Shown here: in pieces, positions 46,494 through 53,693 of the stretch
Numbering within the stretch: position 1 is the stretch's first letter
Layout of the letters: the number at the start of each line of letters is the position of its first letter
Assembly (NCBI RefSeq): GCF_000160775.2
Contig: NZ_CM001024.1
Location: 1,675,712 to 1,739,711, forward strand
Reading direction: 5' to 3'
Length of the DNA: 64,000 nucleotides
From: Aeromicrobium marinum DSM 15272
Lineage (GTDB): Bacteria; Actinomycetota; Actinomycetes; Propionibacteriales; Nocardioidaceae
Translations under genes and position numbers: made by a program
The notes under the pieces: generated by a model
What the model saw: only the letters and a program-made list of their open reading frames with translations
Told to the model about the DNA's origin: nothing
Databases searched by the model: none

Positions 46494-48421
46494 CGGACGA
46501 CGCTCAGCGGCAGGAGCTGCTGACCGGTGGGGCCGATCTGGATGTCGGTGTCCATCGACGGGCAGACCCCGCAGTCGAAGCACGGGGTCCACCGGCAGTC
46601 CTCGACCTCGACCGGGTCGTCGGCCAGCGCGTCCAGCCAGTCCTCCCAGAGCCAGTCCTTGTCCAACCCGGAGTCGAGGTGGTCCCACGGCAGGATCTCG
46701 TCGGCGCCCCGCTCGCGGGTCGTGTACCAGTCGAGGTCGACCCCGGTGCCGGCCAGCACCTCCGCGGCCTTGGCCTCCCAGCGATCGAACGAGAAGTGCT
46801 CGCTCCACCCGTCGAAACGGCCTCCGTCGCGCCACACGGCCTCGATGACCCGGCCCACCCGACGGTCGCCGCGGGACAACAGGCCCTCGACGATCCCGGG
46901 GCGGCCGTCGTGGTAGCGGAAGCCGATCGCACGGCCGTACTTCTTGTCGGACTGGACCGACGCCCGCAGCTTGCGCAGCCGCTCGTCGGTGGTCTCGTGG
47001 TCGAGCTGTGCCGCCCACTGGAAGGGGGTGTGCGGCTTGGGGACGAAGCCACCGATCGACACGGTGCAGCGGATGTCCTTGTGTCCGGCGACCTCCCGAC
47101 CGGTGTCGATGACCCGCTTGGCGAGCTCGCCGATCTGCAGCACGTCCTCGTCGGTCTCGGTGGGGAGTCCGCACATGAAGTAGAGCTTCACCTGACGCCA
47201 CCCGTGCGAGTAGGCGGCGGCCACGGTGTTGATGAGGTCGTCCTCGCTGACCATCTTGTTGATGACCCTGCGCATCCGCTCGCTGCCGCCCTCGGGGGCG
47301 AACGTCAGTCCGGAACGTCGTCCGTTGCGGCTGAACTCGTTGGCCAGCGTGATGTTGAAGGCGTCGACCCGGGTCGACGGCAGCGACATCGAGGTGTTGG
47401 TGCCCTCGTACCGGTCCGCGAGCTGGGTGGCCATCTCACCGATCTCGGAGTGGTCGGCGCTGGAGAGGCTCAGCAGCCCGACCTCGTCGAACCCGCTCGC
47501 CGCCAGTCCGTTGTCGATCATCTGACCGATGCTCTGCAGGGACCGCTCCCGTACCGGCCGGGTGATCATGCCCGCCTGGCAGAACCGGCAGCCGCGGGTG
47601 CAGCCGCGGAAGATCTCGACGCTGAACCGCTCGTGCACCGTCTCGGCCAACGGCACGAGGGGCTTGCGCGGGTACGGCCACGCGTCGAGGTCCATCAGCG
47701 TGTGCTTGGCGACCCGGACGGGGGCGTCCTGGTGGTTCGGCACGATCGCCTCGATCGAGGCGTCGGGGCCGTAGGTGACGTCGTAGAACCGTGGCACGTA
47801 CACGCCGCCGGAGGCCGCCAGACGGCGCAGCAGCTCCAGCCTGCCGCCGGGTGAACCCTCGGCCTTGTGCTCCCGGACGACCTCGCTCACGGCCAGGACG
47901 ATCTCCTCGCCGTCGCCCAGGACGACGGCGTCGACGAAGTCGGCCACCGGCTCGGGGTTGAAGGCGCTGTGCCCGCCGGCGATCACGACGGGGTCCTCGT
48001 CGCGGCGGTCGACCGCGTGCAGCGGGATGCCCGCGAGGTCCAGCGCCGTGAGCATGTTGGTGTAGCCGAGCTCCGTGGCGAAGGACAGACCCAGCACGTC
48101 GAACGCGCCGACGGGGCGGTGGCCGTCGACCGTGAACTGGGGGATGTCGTGGTCCCGCATGACCTGTTCCATGTCGGCGAACACGGCATAGGTGCGCTCG
48201 GCGAGGATCCAGTCCCGCTCGTTGAGGACCTCGTAGAGGATCTGGACACCCTGGTTGGGCAGGCCGACCTCGTAGGCGTCGGGGTACATCAGGGCCCACC
48301 GCACGCTCACGGAGTCCCAGTCCTTGACGGTGGCGTTCAGCTCGCCGCCGACGTACTGGATCGGCTTGGACACCGAGGGCAGCAACGGCTCCAGGCGGGG
48401 GAAGACGGACTCGACGGACAT
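46490..48421 (-). CDS. TIGR03960 family B12-binding-like radical SAM protein
   Basis: 643 aa from the ATG at 48421 (MSVESVFPRLEPLL); an ATG-equivalent 7 codons upstream is possible. N-terminal region with Rossmann-like features of a B12-binding domain but without the DxHxxG motif, then radical SAM motif CTRGCRFC at residues 274-281 (C274, C278, C281), and a C-terminal part with several cysteines (CRWTPCFDCGVCPSMD), which may hold a second cluster. Coupled to the DUF2344 gene. Function unknown; conserved linkage with rne/rplU suggests RNA work. Confidence 0.93.
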   Translation of the reverse strand: MSVESVFPRLEPLLPSVSKPIQYVGGELNATVKDWDSVSVRWALMYPDAYEVGLPNQGVQILYEVLNERDWILAERTYAVFADMEQVMRDHDIPQFTVDGHRPVGAFDVLGLSFATELGYTNMLTALDLAGIPLHAVDRRDEDPVVIAGGHSAFNPEPVADFVDAVVLGDGEEIVLAVSEVVREHKAEGSPGGRLELLRRLAASGGVYVPRFYDVTYGPDASIEAIVPNHQDAPVRVAKHTLMDLDAWPYPRKPLVPLAETVHERFSVEIFRGCTRGCRFCQAGMITRPVRERSLQSIGQMIDNGLAASGFDEVGLLSLSSADHSEIGEMATQLADRYEGTNTSMSLPSTRVDAFNITLANEFSRNGRRSGLTFAPEGGSERMRRVINKMVSEDDLINTVAAAYSHGWRQVKLYFMCGLPTETDEDVLQIGELAKRVIDTGREVAGHKDIRCTVSIGGFVPKPHTPFQWAAQLDHETTDERLRKLRASVQSDKKYGRAIGFRYHDGRPGIVEGLLSRGDRRVGRVIEAVWRDGGRFDGWSEHFSFDRWEAKAAEVLAGTGVDLDWYTTRERGADEILPWDHLDSGLDKDWLWEDWLDALADDPVEVEDCRWTPCFDCGVCPSMDTDIQIGPTGQQLLPLSVVR

Positions 48422-48486
48422 GGTCACCAGCCTAACGGCCACGCGCCACTGCGGGCCCGGGCGACAGGGCTGGCTAGGCTCGGGGC

Positions 48487-49116
48487 ATGGGCCTGTTCTC
48501 CCGCGGCAAGGCGCCGCTCACCGTCACCTACCGTGCCAAGAGCGAGTCCGGTGGCCTCGACCAGGTCCTGTCGTTCCGCAACGACACGGAGACCGCGTTG
48601 CTGCCGACCCTGCGGTTCGTGGCCCGCGACCACTACGGCCGCGAGCTGCCCCACGTGGTGCCGCACAGCGTGCTGGGCATGGACCGGGGCGCCGTGTGCG
48701 TGCCGCCGGGCTCCACCGGCATCGACGTGCTGGCGTTCACCGGCGAGGGGAACCGCTCGGTGCGCGGCGTCGAGGCGCACGTGGTGGAGATCATGGAGGC
48801 CGAGCACCCGCCCCTCACGCAGGACGTGACGGTCGTGATGATCGACCTCGAGCAGCGCAAGACCTACGAGCCGGCCGACTTCTGGGGCGTGGGCCTGGCC
48901 AATCCCAACGACGTCGAGGTCGAGATGCGGGTCGTGCTCATCCAGCACGAGCCGCAGGCGCCGAAGGACGACCCGCGACAGGTCGTCGACGTGGTCGAGA
49001 TGACCGAGACCGTGACGGTCGCCCCGCAGGGCCATCAGGTCATCTGGCTGCCCGAGGACGTCCGCGGTCAGTACGACGGCGTGCTCGGCGCTCCGGTGCC
49101 CGCCCTGCGCCTCTGA
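48487..49116 (+). CDS. Hypothetical protein
   Basis: 209 aa, soluble, no signal peptide. Starts MGLFSRGKAPLTVTYRAKSESGG. It is beta-rich, with recurring pattern of alternating hydrophobic residues, and contains FRNDTETALLPTLRFVARDHYGRELP and DVTVVMIDLEQRKTYEPADFWG. This reads like two immunoglobulin-like or beta-sandwich domains (my impression). It is divergent from the radical SAM gene (65 bp) and convergent with ndk, and ends at the 49117-49234 hairpin cluster. I do not recognise a family. Confidence 0.7.
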   Translation: MGLFSRGKAPLTVTYRAKSESGGLDQVLSFRNDTETALLPTLRFVARDHYGRELPHVVPHSVLGMDRGAVCVPPGSTGIDVLAFTGEGNRSVRGVEAHVVEIMEAEHPPLTQDVTVVMIDLEQRKTYEPADFWGVGLANPNDVEVEMRVVLIQHEPQAPKDDPRQVVDVVEMTETVTVAPQGHQVIWLPEDVRGQYDGVLGAPVPALRL

Positions 49117-49234
49117 CCCCCGCCGCAGTTTCCCAGGATGACCTGGGAATCCGTCACCGGGCACAGAAAACTGGCACCTGACCCCTGTTGCAACCGGGGT
49201 GAGGTGTCAGTTTCCCAGGATCACCTGGGAAACA
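49117..49234. repeat. Cluster of three hairpins between convergent genes
   Basis: A 24-bp unit (CAGTTTCCCAGGAT-S-ACCTGGGAA) occurs at 49126-49149 and 49208-49231 with one difference, and each is palindromic (TTCCCAGG/CCTGGGAA; 10-bp arms in the second copy). Between them an 18-bp inverted repeat (49068+100 to 49213: arms 49168-49185 and 49196-49213, 16 of 18 paired) surrounds TGTTGCAACC. The flanking gene ends are the hypothetical gene (stop 49114-49116) and ndk (stop 49237-49235). Confidence 0.85.
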
Positions 49235-49648
49235 TCAGGCGGGGAGGTCGGGGAACCACAGGGCGATCTCGCGAGCGGCGGACTCCTCGGAGTCCGAGGC
49301 GTGCACGAGGTTCTCGCGGTTGGACAGGGAGAGGTCCCCCCGGATCGTGCCGGGAGCGGCGGCGCGCCCGTCGGTGGCGCCGTTGAGTGCCCGCACCACG
49401 CCGATGGCCTCGTCGCCCTCGAGCACGACGGCGACGAGCGGTCCCGACACCGCGAACTCCCGCAGCGGCGGGTACCAGGGCTGCTCGACGTGCTCGGCGT
49501 AGTGCGCGTCGGCCATCGCCGCGTCGATCGACCGCAGCTGCATCGCGACGAGCGTCAGGCCCTTGGCCTCGAAGCGGGACAGGATCGCGCCGGTGAGTCC
49601 GCGGCGGACCGCATCGGGCTTGAGCAGGACGAGCGTGCGCTGGGTCAT
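49235..49648 (-). CDS. ndk: Nucleoside-diphosphate kinase
   Basis: Transfers the gamma phosphate between nucleoside triphosphates and diphosphates. 137 aa, normal length, from the ATG at 49648 (MTQRTLVLLKPDAV). Active-site histidine H116 in RENLVHASDS; VEQPWYPPLREF and RGDL are family blocks. Conserved order folC-DUF4233-ndk as in M. tuberculosis. A longer open frame upstream is only a GC-rich shadow. Confidence 0.97.
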   Translation of the reverse strand: MTQRTLVLLKPDAVRRGLTGAILSRFEAKGLTLVAMQLRSIDAAMADAHYAEHVEQPWYPPLREFAVSGPLVAVVLEGDEAIGVVRALNGATDGRAAAPGTIRGDLSLSNRENLVHASDSEESAAREIALWFPDLPA

Positions 49649-49752
49649 GGCCGCGAGCCTATCGACCGCAGCCGGTCCCGCTGCCCGCCGGGAGCCGCCA
49701 CGACCGCTGCGTCCTCGTCGGCCACCGCCAGCACCCGGACCATCGATCCAGA

Positions 49753-50118
49753 CTAACCCGCGGTGTCCGTCTCGTCGCCCTGCTCGGCTGCCTCCCGGGC
49801 CCAGCGGGCCTTGTCCTCGTCGATGCGGGCACCGAGTCGGAACGCCGCGATCCAGAGGGCGGCGAACATGCCACCGACGAAGAACATGATCGGCACGAGG
49901 AAGCCCAGCCCGATCGACGCGACCTGGATCCCGTGGCCCACCCAGTACGCCTGCGGCCGGCGCAGGGATCCCGCGGTCAGCAGGCACAGCACCGTGAGGC
50001 CCAGGCCCATGACCAGCGCAGGGGTGCGGTCCACGCCCTCCACCGAGATCATCACAGGGGTCGAGAGTCCGAGGACGATGGACTGGAAGAACAGCATCGC
50101 GGCGCACAGACCTCTCAC
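49753..50118 (-). CDS. DUF4233 family membrane protein
   Basis: 121 aa, GTG start at 50118 overlapping the folC stop (GTGA). Three or four membrane helices (about 3-22, 33-49, 61-80, 83-98) and a charged C-terminal tail (RIDEDKARWAREAAEQGDE). Its constant place between folC and ndk in actinobacteria identifies the family; function unknown. The 104 bp to ndk hold nothing recognised. Confidence 0.9.
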   Translation of the reverse strand: MRGLCAAMLFFQSIVLGLSTPVMISVEGVDRTPALVMGLGLTVLCLLTAGSLRRPQAYWVGHGIQVASIGLGFLVPIMFFVGGMFAALWIAAFRLGARIDEDKARWAREAAEQGDETDTAG

Positions 50119-51464
50119 GACCGCCGACCTTCCGCCGCGGTGCCCGCGAGGGTGCGGGCCTCCCCCACCGTGACCACCGAGCCGGTGACCAGCACACCGC
50201 CGCTGCCGATCGCGTCCTCGAAGCCCTCGGACGCCTCCGCCAGGAGGATCGCGCGCTCGAGCGCGTCGTCGAGTCGGGGCGAGACGCTGACCCGGTCGTC
50301 ACCGAGGCGGTCGGCCACGATGCCCGCGAGCTCGTCGGCGGGCATGCAGCGGTCACTGGAGTTCTGGGTGCAGACGACGTGGGCGACCGCCGGATCGAGC
50401 ACCTCGACCATCTCCTCGACGTCCTTGTCGGCCATGACGCCGAGCACGACGACCAACGGGCTGAAGGCGAACTCCTCGGCCACCCCGGCGACGGCGGCCC
50501 GGAGTCCGTGCGGGTTGTGGGCCGCGTCGAGCAGCACGGTGGGGCTGCGGCGCACGACCTCCAGCCGGCCCGGTGAGGTGACGGTGGCGAAGGCCGCCCG
50601 CACGACGTCGGGATCGAGCTCCTTGCCGCCGGTGAACGCCTCGACGGCGGCCAGGGCCAGCGCGGCGTTGTGGGCCTGGTGCGCGCCGTGCAGCGGCAGG
50701 AAGATCTCCTCGTAGTGCCCCGCGAGGCCCTGCAGGTCGACCTGCTGACCTCCGAGGGCGGCGATCCGGGCGGCGACACCGAAGTCGACCCCCTCGCGCA
50801 GCAGGGTGGCGCCGACCTCGGCCACCCGCTGCCCGATGACGTCGAGCACCTCGGTGTCCTGCTCGGCCACGACGACGTGGGCCCCGGGCTTGACGATGCC
50901 CACCTTCTCGTGGGCGATCGCCAGGGGCGAGTCGCCGAGGTACTGGGCGTGGTCGACCGAGATCGGACCGATGACCGCGACCTGCCCGTCGGCCACGTTG
51001 GTGGCGTCCCACGTACCGCCCATGCCGACCTCCACGATCGCGGCGTCGACGGGCGCGTCGGCGAACGCCGCGTAGGCCATCGCGACGGTCATCTCGAAGA
51101 ACGACAGGGGGTGCGCCTGGCTGTCGTCGACGATCTGCGCGTACGCCGCCACGTCGGCGAAGGCGTCGACGAAGCCGTCCTCGCTGAGCGGGGACCCGTC
51201 GATGCTGATGCGCTCGGTCATGCTCTGCAGGTGGGGGCTCGTGAAGCGTCCGGTGCGCAGGTCCAACGCCGTGAGCAGCGCGTCGATCATCCGCCCGGTC
51301 GAGGTCTTGCCGTTGGTGCCGGTGAGGTGGATCAGCGGCGCCGAGTCCTGAGGGTCACCGAGCAGGCGGCACAGGGCCGAGATGCGTTCGAGGGACGGCT
51401 CGAGGCGGGATTCGGGCCAACGACCGAGCAACGCGTGCTCGACCTCGGCGTACGTGGGTCTCAT
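50115..51464 (-). CDS. folC: Bifunctional folylpolyglutamate/dihydrofolate synthase
   Basis: Adds glutamates to folates, and possibly L-glutamate to dihydropteroate. 449 aa with the Mur-ligase-like P-loop TGTNGKTST at residues 48-56, RTGRFTSPHL, EVGMGGTWDATN and LLDAAHNPHG. Starts at the ATG at 51464. In mycobacteria folC is directly preceded by valS; here a serine hydrolase, a TetR gene and an MMPL gene come between, and valS is inverted. Confidence 0.96.
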   Translation of the reverse strand: MRPTYAEVEHALLGRWPESRLEPSLERISALCRLLGDPQDSAPLIHLTGTNGKTSTGRMIDALLTALDLRTGRFTSPHLQSMTERISIDGSPLSEDGFVDAFADVAAYAQIVDDSQAHPLSFFEMTVAMAYAAFADAPVDAAIVEVGMGGTWDATNVADGQVAVIGPISVDHAQYLGDSPLAIAHEKVGIVKPGAHVVVAEQDTEVLDVIGQRVAEVGATLLREGVDFGVAARIAALGGQQVDLQGLAGHYEEIFLPLHGAHQAHNAALALAAVEAFTGGKELDPDVVRAAFATVTSPGRLEVVRRSPTVLLDAAHNPHGLRAAVAGVAEEFAFSPLVVVLGVMADKDVEEMVEVLDPAVAHVVCTQNSSDRCMPADELAGIVADRLGDDRVSVSPRLDDALERAILLAEASEGFEDAIGSGGVLVTGSVVTVGEARTLAGTAAEGRRS

Positions 51465-51519
51465 CGACCCCAGTATCGCAGGGACCGCCCATGTCGGCGC
51501 CGTCGCGGGCGGGCCCGGC

Positions 51520-52893
51520 TCAGCCGCTGCCCGCGGTGGTGACGAACCCCAGCACCGCGGCGAGGTTCATCGCCAGTCCCCGGGTCTCCAGCCGGCCGTC
51601 GCAGGTGGCCAGCAGGCATCCCTGCGGAGCGAACTCGCCGACCCCCAGCGCACCCAGTGCGACACGGATGTCGGCGACCGTCTCCGGGGTCACCTCGAAG
51701 CTCACGACGTCCTCGTAGGGGCCGAGGTCCGGGAGGTCGACGTCGGTGTACGCGGGCAGCAACCGTCGGAAGAACTCGTGGTAGAGCTCGGAGCTGACGT
51801 TGGCGGTGAGCAGCGTCTGCGGGTCCGGCGAGACGTCGCCGGCCACACCCATCCACGTGACCTGCGTGCCGAGGCTCGGGGAGACGAAGGTGTTCTGCTG
51901 CAGGAAGCCGACGGTGGCGAACGCGTCGGACCCGAACCCCGGAAGAGGTTCGCGATCGAACGTACGTCGGGAGGGGACGTCGGGGGTGATGCACGGCGTC
52001 CGGTTGACCCAGAAGAGCATGCCGTAGCAGGCGTTGGTCGGGCTCGGGCCGGTCGCGGCACCCAGGTAGTCCGCCGACACGATCTGCCGGTCCGCCCACC
52101 GGCCGTCGTTCGCCAGGAGCATGCCGACGCGGGCGAACTCCGTCGGTCGCATGATCAGGTGGGCGTGCCCGTAGGTGTTGCCCGCACGGTCGCGCAGCCA
52201 GATGTACGACCCGGGCCGGATGCCGATGGGCGTGAAGATCTCCCGCTGGACGAAGTCCTGGATGTCCTCCCCCACCGCACGCCCGACGACGTAGGCCGCG
52301 ATGTCGGGATTGCGCTGTCCGTACTCGAAGTAGGTGCCCGGCTCGTGCTCGAGCGGGAGCGCGAGCCCCTGCCGGACGATGTTCGCGTCGAGGGCGACGG
52401 TGCCCGCCTCGGTGATGATGCTGGTCTTCAGACCGCTGTTCTCCTGCAGGAGCTGACGCACGGTGATCGCGCGCCGCTCGGCGTCGCCCCATCCCGGGGG
52501 CAGGTAGAGGTCGATCGGGTCGTCGAGGTCGAGCAGCCCGCGGTCGACGGCGACACCGACCGCCAGGCTGACGACGCTCTTCGTGGAGCTCCACAGGTCG
52601 AGCGGGACGAGGTCCCCCAGAAGGTTGCCCGGACCCGTGCCGACGAGGCAGTGGTGTCGGAAGACCATGACGGAGGTGCGCAGCCGGCTCGACGCGAAAC
52701 CGGTGGCGACGTCGAGCTGCGCCGGGTCGAGGCCGACCTCCTCGGGCGCGGCGGTCTCGAACGGTTCGCCGGGAGCCGGGACGTCGCACTGCTTCTGGCC
52801 CGCAGCCGCGACATCGGTGGTCGAGGCGGCCGCGGACCATGGCGCCACCAGGACGGCACCGACCAGGGCGGACACGAGAGCGATGCGGCGCAT
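51520..52893 (-). CDS. Secreted serine hydrolase (class C beta-lactamase/PBP4-like)
   Basis: 457 aa with signal peptide (about 1-24, MRRIALVSALVGAVLVAPWS then AAA) and a beta-lactamase-fold domain. SSTK at residues 102-105 is the SxxK nucleophile motif; YGQ at 191-193 stands where YxN is usual, and a late HxG-type motif is not obvious, so the activity is probably esterase or D-amino-peptidase rather than lactamase (inference). Several cysteines (36, 82 and others) may form disulfides. It is divergent from a tetR gene with 90 bp between; the TetR protein probably controls it. Confidence 0.87.
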   Translation of the reverse strand: MRRIALVSALVGAVLVAPWSAAASTTDVAAAGQKQCDVPAPGEPFETAAPEEVGLDPAQLDVATGFASSRLRTSVMVFRHHCLVGTGPGNLLGDLVPLDLWSSTKSVVSLAVGVAVDRGLLDLDDPIDLYLPPGWGDAERRAITVRQLLQENSGLKTSIITEAGTVALDANIVRQGLALPLEHEPGTYFEYGQRNPDIAAYVVGRAVGEDIQDFVQREIFTPIGIRPGSYIWLRDRAGNTYGHAHLIMRPTEFARVGMLLANDGRWADRQIVSADYLGAATGPSPTNACYGMLFWVNRTPCITPDVPSRRTFDREPLPGFGSDAFATVGFLQQNTFVSPSLGTQVTWMGVAGDVSPDPQTLLTANVSSELYHEFFRRLLPAYTDVDLPDLGPYEDVVSFEVTPETVADIRVALGALGVGEFAPQGCLLATCDGRLETRGLAMNLAAVLGFVTTAGSG

Positions 52894-52924
52894 GGGACCT
52901 CCGGGGAACGTGTGAGATCAATTA

Positions 52925-52941
52925 CTTTACCTGTAGTCAAG
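52925..52941. promoter_or_regulatory. Candidate TetR operator in the divergent promoter
   Basis: Imperfect palindrome CTTTAC-CTGTA-GTCAAG in an AT-rich island between the serine hydrolase and tetR genes. On the minus strand TTGCCT (52951-52946) and TAAAGT (52929-52924) with 16 nt between could be the hydrolase promoter, so the operator would overlap its spacer. Symmetry is modest. Confidence 0.4.
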
Positions 52942-52983
52942 CAAAAGGCAAGCAGCGAGCTTCCCACACGGCACACTGGTGCC

Positions 52984-53577
52984 ATGGCCCGCGGACGACC
53001 TCGTACCTTCAGCGACGACGTGCTGCTCGCCGCCGCACGGTCGGCCCTCGTCGACCACGGCTACCACGAGGTCACGATGGACGAGATCGCACGGCGCGCG
53101 GGCACCAGCAAGCAGACCCTGTACGCACGGTACGAGGACAAGGCCGGACTCGTCACCGAGTGCGTACGGCAGGACTGTGCGGCGATGGCCGACCACCTGC
53201 GGTCGTCCTACCGGGAGGTCCGCGGCCGCTCCCTGCACACCCAGGTGCGCGCGGGCATGTTCGCGGTCGCCGAGTTCGCGGCGCTGGAGCCGGAGCGGTT
53301 CCAGCTCGTCATGCAGGTCGACTGGCCCGAGAAGTTCACCACGCTCGAGCGGCTGCAGGCCGAGCTGGCCGACGAGATCGCCGCGAGCTTCACCGCAGGC
53401 TTCCCCGACATCGACCCCCGTCGCGCCGTCGACCTCTCGGCGCTGCTGGTCTCGCTCGGCTGGCGAACGGCCCTGCAGGCGGACGGGTCCGGTGCCGACC
53501 GGGTCGCCGAGCTGGCCGGCCTCGCCACCGGTCTCACGATGCACGGACTGGCCGGCCTCCTCACCGCGTCGGAGTGA
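52984..53577 (+). CDS. TetR/AcrR family transcriptional regulator
   Basis: 197 aa from the ATG at 52984 (MARGRPRTFSDDVLL). N-terminal helix-turn-helix EVTMDEIARRAGTSKQTLYARYEDKAGLV (in part: residues about 24-52) and a ligand-binding domain of the TetR_C type. It lies between the divergent serine hydrolase and, 116 bp downstream, the MMPL transporter on the same strand. Regulation of one or both neighbours is the natural inference. Ligand unknown. Confidence 0.9.
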   Translation: MARGRPRTFSDDVLLAAARSALVDHGYHEVTMDEIARRAGTSKQTLYARYEDKAGLVTECVRQDCAAMADHLRSSYREVRGRSLHTQVRAGMFAVAEFAALEPERFQLVMQVDWPEKFTTLERLQAELADEIAASFTAGFPDIDPRRAVDLSALLVSLGWRTALQADGSGADRVAELAGLATGLTMHGLAGLLTASE

Positions 53578-53693
53578 TCGTGGTCACCCCGACCGGTTCA
53601 GGGTCGGTTCAGGGGTCCACCTGATGCACATCTGTCCTCGCTGTTCGCCATGATGGTTCCGCGCCACCGGGGCGCCCGTCGGAGAGGACCGTC

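Noticed and set aside
51520-52893. Antibiotic-resistance beta-lactamase
   Set aside because: The SxxK motif is present, but YxN is replaced by YGQ and no clear KTG-type motif is visible; serine hydrolase is the safer name.
52428-52985. Minus-strand frame extending the serine hydrolase upstream of 52893
   Set aside because: It is in another frame, lacks a signal peptide and would cover the divergent promoter.
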